DNA of 64,000 bases from CABZJG01 sp902512685 (GTDB lineage Bacteria; Pseudomonadota; Alphaproteobacteria; Rhodobacterales; Rhodobacteraceae), in contig CP179201.1 of NCBI GenBank assembly GCA_051201605.1, positions 2,666,001 to 2,730,000 of the forward strand, in the 5' to 3' direction. The stretch's first letter is position 1. The number at the start of each line of letters is the position of its first letter. Of the stretch, positions 61,648-64,000 are shown one piece after another. A program made the position numbers and the translations under genes. The notes beneath the pieces are model-generated. The model was not told the DNA's origin, searched no databases, and saw nothing but the letters and a program-made list of their open reading frames with translations.

Positions 61648-64000
61648 ATGCCATTGGAAAAAACCTTTGATGCAATCAGCGCCGAAAACCGGCTTTACGA
61701 CGCGTGGGAAAAGGCCGGATGCTTTAAGGCCGGCGCGAACGCATCGCGGCCGGAAACATTTTGCATTATGATCCCGCCGCCCAATGTCACCGGCGCGTTG
61801 CATGTAGGCCATGCCTTTAACAATACTCTGCAGGATATTTTAACCCGTTGGCACCGGATGCGCGGCTTTGACACGCTGTGGCAACCTGGTCAGGACCATG
61901 CCGGCATTGCCACCCAATTGCAGGTCGAAAAAATGCTTGCCGAGCAAGGCAATATTGGCCGCCGCGATCTGGGGCGCGAAAAATTCCTTGAAAAGGTCTG
62001 GGAATGGAAAGGCGAATACGGCGGCACTATTATCAATCAGCTCAAACGCCTTGGCTCATCGTGTGATTGGTCGCGCAATGCCTTTACCATGGCCGGCGCG
62101 CCCGGCGATCCGCGTGTTGGGCATGAAAACAGCCCCAATTTTCATGATGCAGTGCTGAAAGTCTTTGTGGATATGTACCAAAAGGGTTTGATTTATCGCG
62201 GCAAGCGGTTGGTCAACTGGGACCCGCATTTTGAAACAGCCATCTCGGACCTAGAAGTGGAAAACATCGAAGTTGATGGCCATATGTGGCATTTCAAATA
62301 TCCTCTTCAGGACGGCGAAACCTATACTTACATCGAAAAGGATGAGGACGGGAACATCATCCTTGAAGAGGTACGCGACTATATTTCAATCGCCACCACG
62401 CGGCCGGAAACAATGCTGGGCGATGGTGCGGTGGCCGTGCACCCCGATGACGCCCGCTACGCCCCGATTGTGGGCAAAATGTGCGAAATTCCGGTTGGCC
62501 CAAAAACGCATCGCCGGCTGATCCCGATTATCACAGACGGGTATCCCGATCCCGACTTTGGATCTGGCGCGGTGAAAATCACCGGGGCCCATGACGCAAA
62601 TGACTATCAGGTCGCCAAGCGCGGCAATATCCCCATGTACCGGCTGATGGACACCCTCGGCACCATGCGCGGCGACGGTGCGGCCTATGGCGATGAGGTG
62701 GCAAAAGCCCAAGGCCTTGCCAGCGGCGGCGCGTTTACCGAAGCCGAGGTTGATGCGATCAATTTGGTACCTGAAGAGTACCGAAATCTTGACCGCTTTG
62801 AGGCCCGCAAACGTGTGGTGGCCGACATTGACGGCGAAGGCTTGATGATTATGGTCGAGGATAAGCCGATCATGCAGCCCTTTGGCGATCGTTCAGGCGT
62901 GGTGATCGAACCCATGCTGACCGATCAGTGGTTTGTTGATACCGCTAAAATCGTTGGCCCGGCGCTGGATGCGGTGCGCGACGGGCGCACCAAAATCATG
63001 CCCGAAAGCGGCGAAAAAGTATATTATCACTGGCTGGAAAATATCGAGCCATGGTGTATTTCACGTCAGCTTTGGTGGGGTCATCAAATCCCGGTTTGGT
63101 TTGACGAAAACGGCAATCAATATTGCGCCGCAAGTGAAGCAGAAGCCCAAGCGATGGCGGGCGCGGATAAAACCCTGACCCGCGACCCTGATGTGCTTGA
63201 TACGTGGTTTTCATCGGGGCTTTGGCCGATCGGCACCTTAGGCTGGCCCGAGCAGACCGAAGCGCTGGAAAAATACCATTCTACTGATGTTTTGGTGACC
63301 GGACAGGATATTTTATTTTTCTGGGTTGCCAGGATGATGATGATGCAATTGGCTGTGGTGGATGAAATTCCGTTTCACACGGTTTATCTGCATCAATTGG
63401 TGCGGGATGAAAAAGGCCAGAAAATGTCGAAGACCCGCGGCAATGTGATTGACCCGCTGGAAATTGTTGATGAGTTTGGGGCCGATGCGTTGCGCTTTAG
63501 CCTTGCGCAAATGGCCGCAATAGGCGGCGTTCTAAAACTGTCGGTCGACCGCATCAAAGGCTATCGAAACTTTGGCACCAAGCTGTGGAATGCGGCAAGG
63601 TTTGCCGAAATGAACGCGGTTTACAGCACCACCGCGATACCACCGCAAAACCGACGCGATACGGACGTGCCAAATCAGACCCTAAACAAGTGGATTATTG
63701 GCGAAACCGGCAAGTTGCGGGTGACCGTGGATGAGGCGCTGACAGGCTATCGTTTTAATGATGCCGCCAATGCGCTTTACAGCTTTATCTGGGGCACATT
63801 TTGCGACTGGTATGTGGAATTTTCCAAACCGCTCTTAAATGGCGCCGATGCCGATGCACAGGCCGAAACCCGCGCCACAATGGGCTGGGTTTTGGACCAA
63901 TGCCTTATTCTTTTGCACCCGATTATGCCGTTTATCACCGAAGAGCTTTGGGGCACTTTGGCGCCGCGTGACAGAATGCTGGTGCATACCGATTGGCCTA
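61648..64000 (+). CDS. valS: Valyl-tRNA synthetase ValS (3' end cut by window)
   Basis: 784 residues visible, class I synthetase. HIGH-type motif in IPPPNVTGALHVGHAF, the editing (CP1) region with ISIATTRPETMLGDGAVAVHP, KMSKS-type motif GQKMSKTRGNVIDP and the start of the anticodon-binding region SFIWGTFCDWYVEFSKPL. It charges tRNA-Val and proofreads Thr. The linker before WIIGETG contains a stretch resembling the 76-bp repeat (see findings). The C-terminal coiled coil lies past the window. Confidence 0.97.
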   Translation, partial: MPLEKTFDAISAENRLYDAWEKAGCFKAGANASRPETFCIMIPPPNVTGALHVGHAFNNTLQDILTRWHRMRGFDTLWQPGQDHAGIATQLQVEKMLAEQGNIGRRDLGREKFLEKVWEWKGEYGGTIINQLKRLGSSCDWSRNAFTMAGAPGDPRVGHENSPNFHDAVLKVFVDMYQKGLIYRGKRLVNWDPHFETAISDLEVENIEVDGHMWHFKYPLQDGETYTYIEKDEDGNIILEEVRDYISIATTRPETMLGDGAVAVHPDDARYAPIVGKMCEIPVGPKTHRRLIPIITDGYPDPDFGSGAVKITGAHDANDYQVAKRGNIPMYRLMDTLGTMRGDGAAYGDEVAKAQGLASGGAFTEAEVDAINLVPEEYRNLDRFEARKRVVADIDGEGLMIMVEDKPIMQPFGDRSGVVIEPMLTDQWFVDTAKIVGPALDAVRDGRTKIMPESGEKVYYHWLENIEPWCISRQLWWGHQIPVWFDENGNQYCAASEAEAQAMAGADKTLTRDPDVLDTWFSSGLWPIGTLGWPEQTEALEKYHSTDVLVTGQDILFFWVARMMMMQLAVVDEIPFHTVYLHQLVRDEKGQKMSKTRGNVIDPLEIVDEFGADALRFSLAQMAAIGGVLKLSVDRIKGYRNFGTKLWNAARFAEMNAVYSTTAIPPQNRRDTDVPNQTLNKWIIGETGKLRVTVDEALTGYRFNDAANALYSFIWGTFCDWYVEFSKPLLNGADADAQAETRATMGWVLDQCLILLHPIMPFITEELWGTLAPRDRMLVHTDWP

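Noticed and set aside
1..64000. CRISPR arrays, riboswitches and rRNA genes
   Set aside because: No regularly spaced repeats, recognised riboswitch cores or rRNA segments were seen on reading the window; no cobalamin riboswitch was recognised near cobS/cobT in the visible part.

Overview
The window reads as chromosome of an alphaproteobacterium of the order Rhodobacterales (Roseobacter group). This rests on the aerobic CobS/CobT cobaltochelatase pair, the dcw order ending in lpxC-bamD-recN, a CoxL-type molybdenum hydroxylase, an intact aerobic-heterotroph gene set and a moderate G+C content of roughly 54 %. A pelagic lineage such as the RCA group would fit, but the sequence alone does not prove the genus.

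Layout. 1-6.2 kb (+): end of cobS, cobT, a M24B aminopeptidase, a DUF427 protein and an FAD-linked 2-hydroxyacid dehydrogenase. 6.2-33 kb (-): a nearly complete division and cell-wall (dcw) cluster, transcribed mraZ-rsmH-ftsL-ftsI-murE-murF-mraY-murD // ftsW-murG-murC-murB-ddl-ftsQ-ftsA-ftsZ-lpxC-bamD-recN. It is split between murD and ftsW by a flavoprotein, a methyltransferase and an MFS exporter; the MFS gene sits between two 76-bp direct repeats, one of which overlaps the 3' end of murD. Upstream of mraZ lies a very AT-rich block with spaced TGGGN motifs resembling MraZ operators. 33.5-42.7 kb: mrp, a DUF1127 gene with a terminator, uvrD/pcrA, an FMN-dependent L-lactate dehydrogenase-like gene and pyruvate carboxylase.

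42.8-46.2 kb is accessory: tRNA-Gly(GCC), three small low-GC unknown genes, an IS3-family element (1.2 kb) that abuts the 3' stump of a DUF2182 membrane-protein gene, and an exported AhpD-like protein. 46.5-50.7 kb holds hisB-hisH-hisA-hisF-hisE with an added Dabb-domain gene, interrupted by an opposite-strand DUF2147 gene, and with a RAM-only Lrp-like protein divergent from hisB. 50.8-64 kb: an arginine:glycine-type amidinotransferase, a CoA-binding protein, a HTH+periplasmic-binding-domain regulator facing a tupBCA tungstate transporter, DUF2235 hydrolase, an orphan CoxL-like molybdopterin subunit, a PLP decarboxylase with a divergent Lrp regulator, a PhnZ-like HD protein and the start of valS (cut by the window end).

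How the genes work together: the dcw block makes UDP-MurNAc-pentapeptide and lipid II and builds the septum, with its translational overlaps intact apart from the insertion. LldD-like, FAD-type dehydrogenase and pyruvate carboxylase can channel 2-hydroxyacids to pyruvate and oxaloacetate. The tup genes, their likely regulator and the orphan Moco/W-type hydroxylase form a plausible metal-plus-enzyme neighbourhood. The points most worth a second look are the repeat-bounded MFS cassette in the dcw cluster, the MraZ-box-like array in AT-rich DNA, the IS3 breakpoint and the tup/CoxL neighbourhood.
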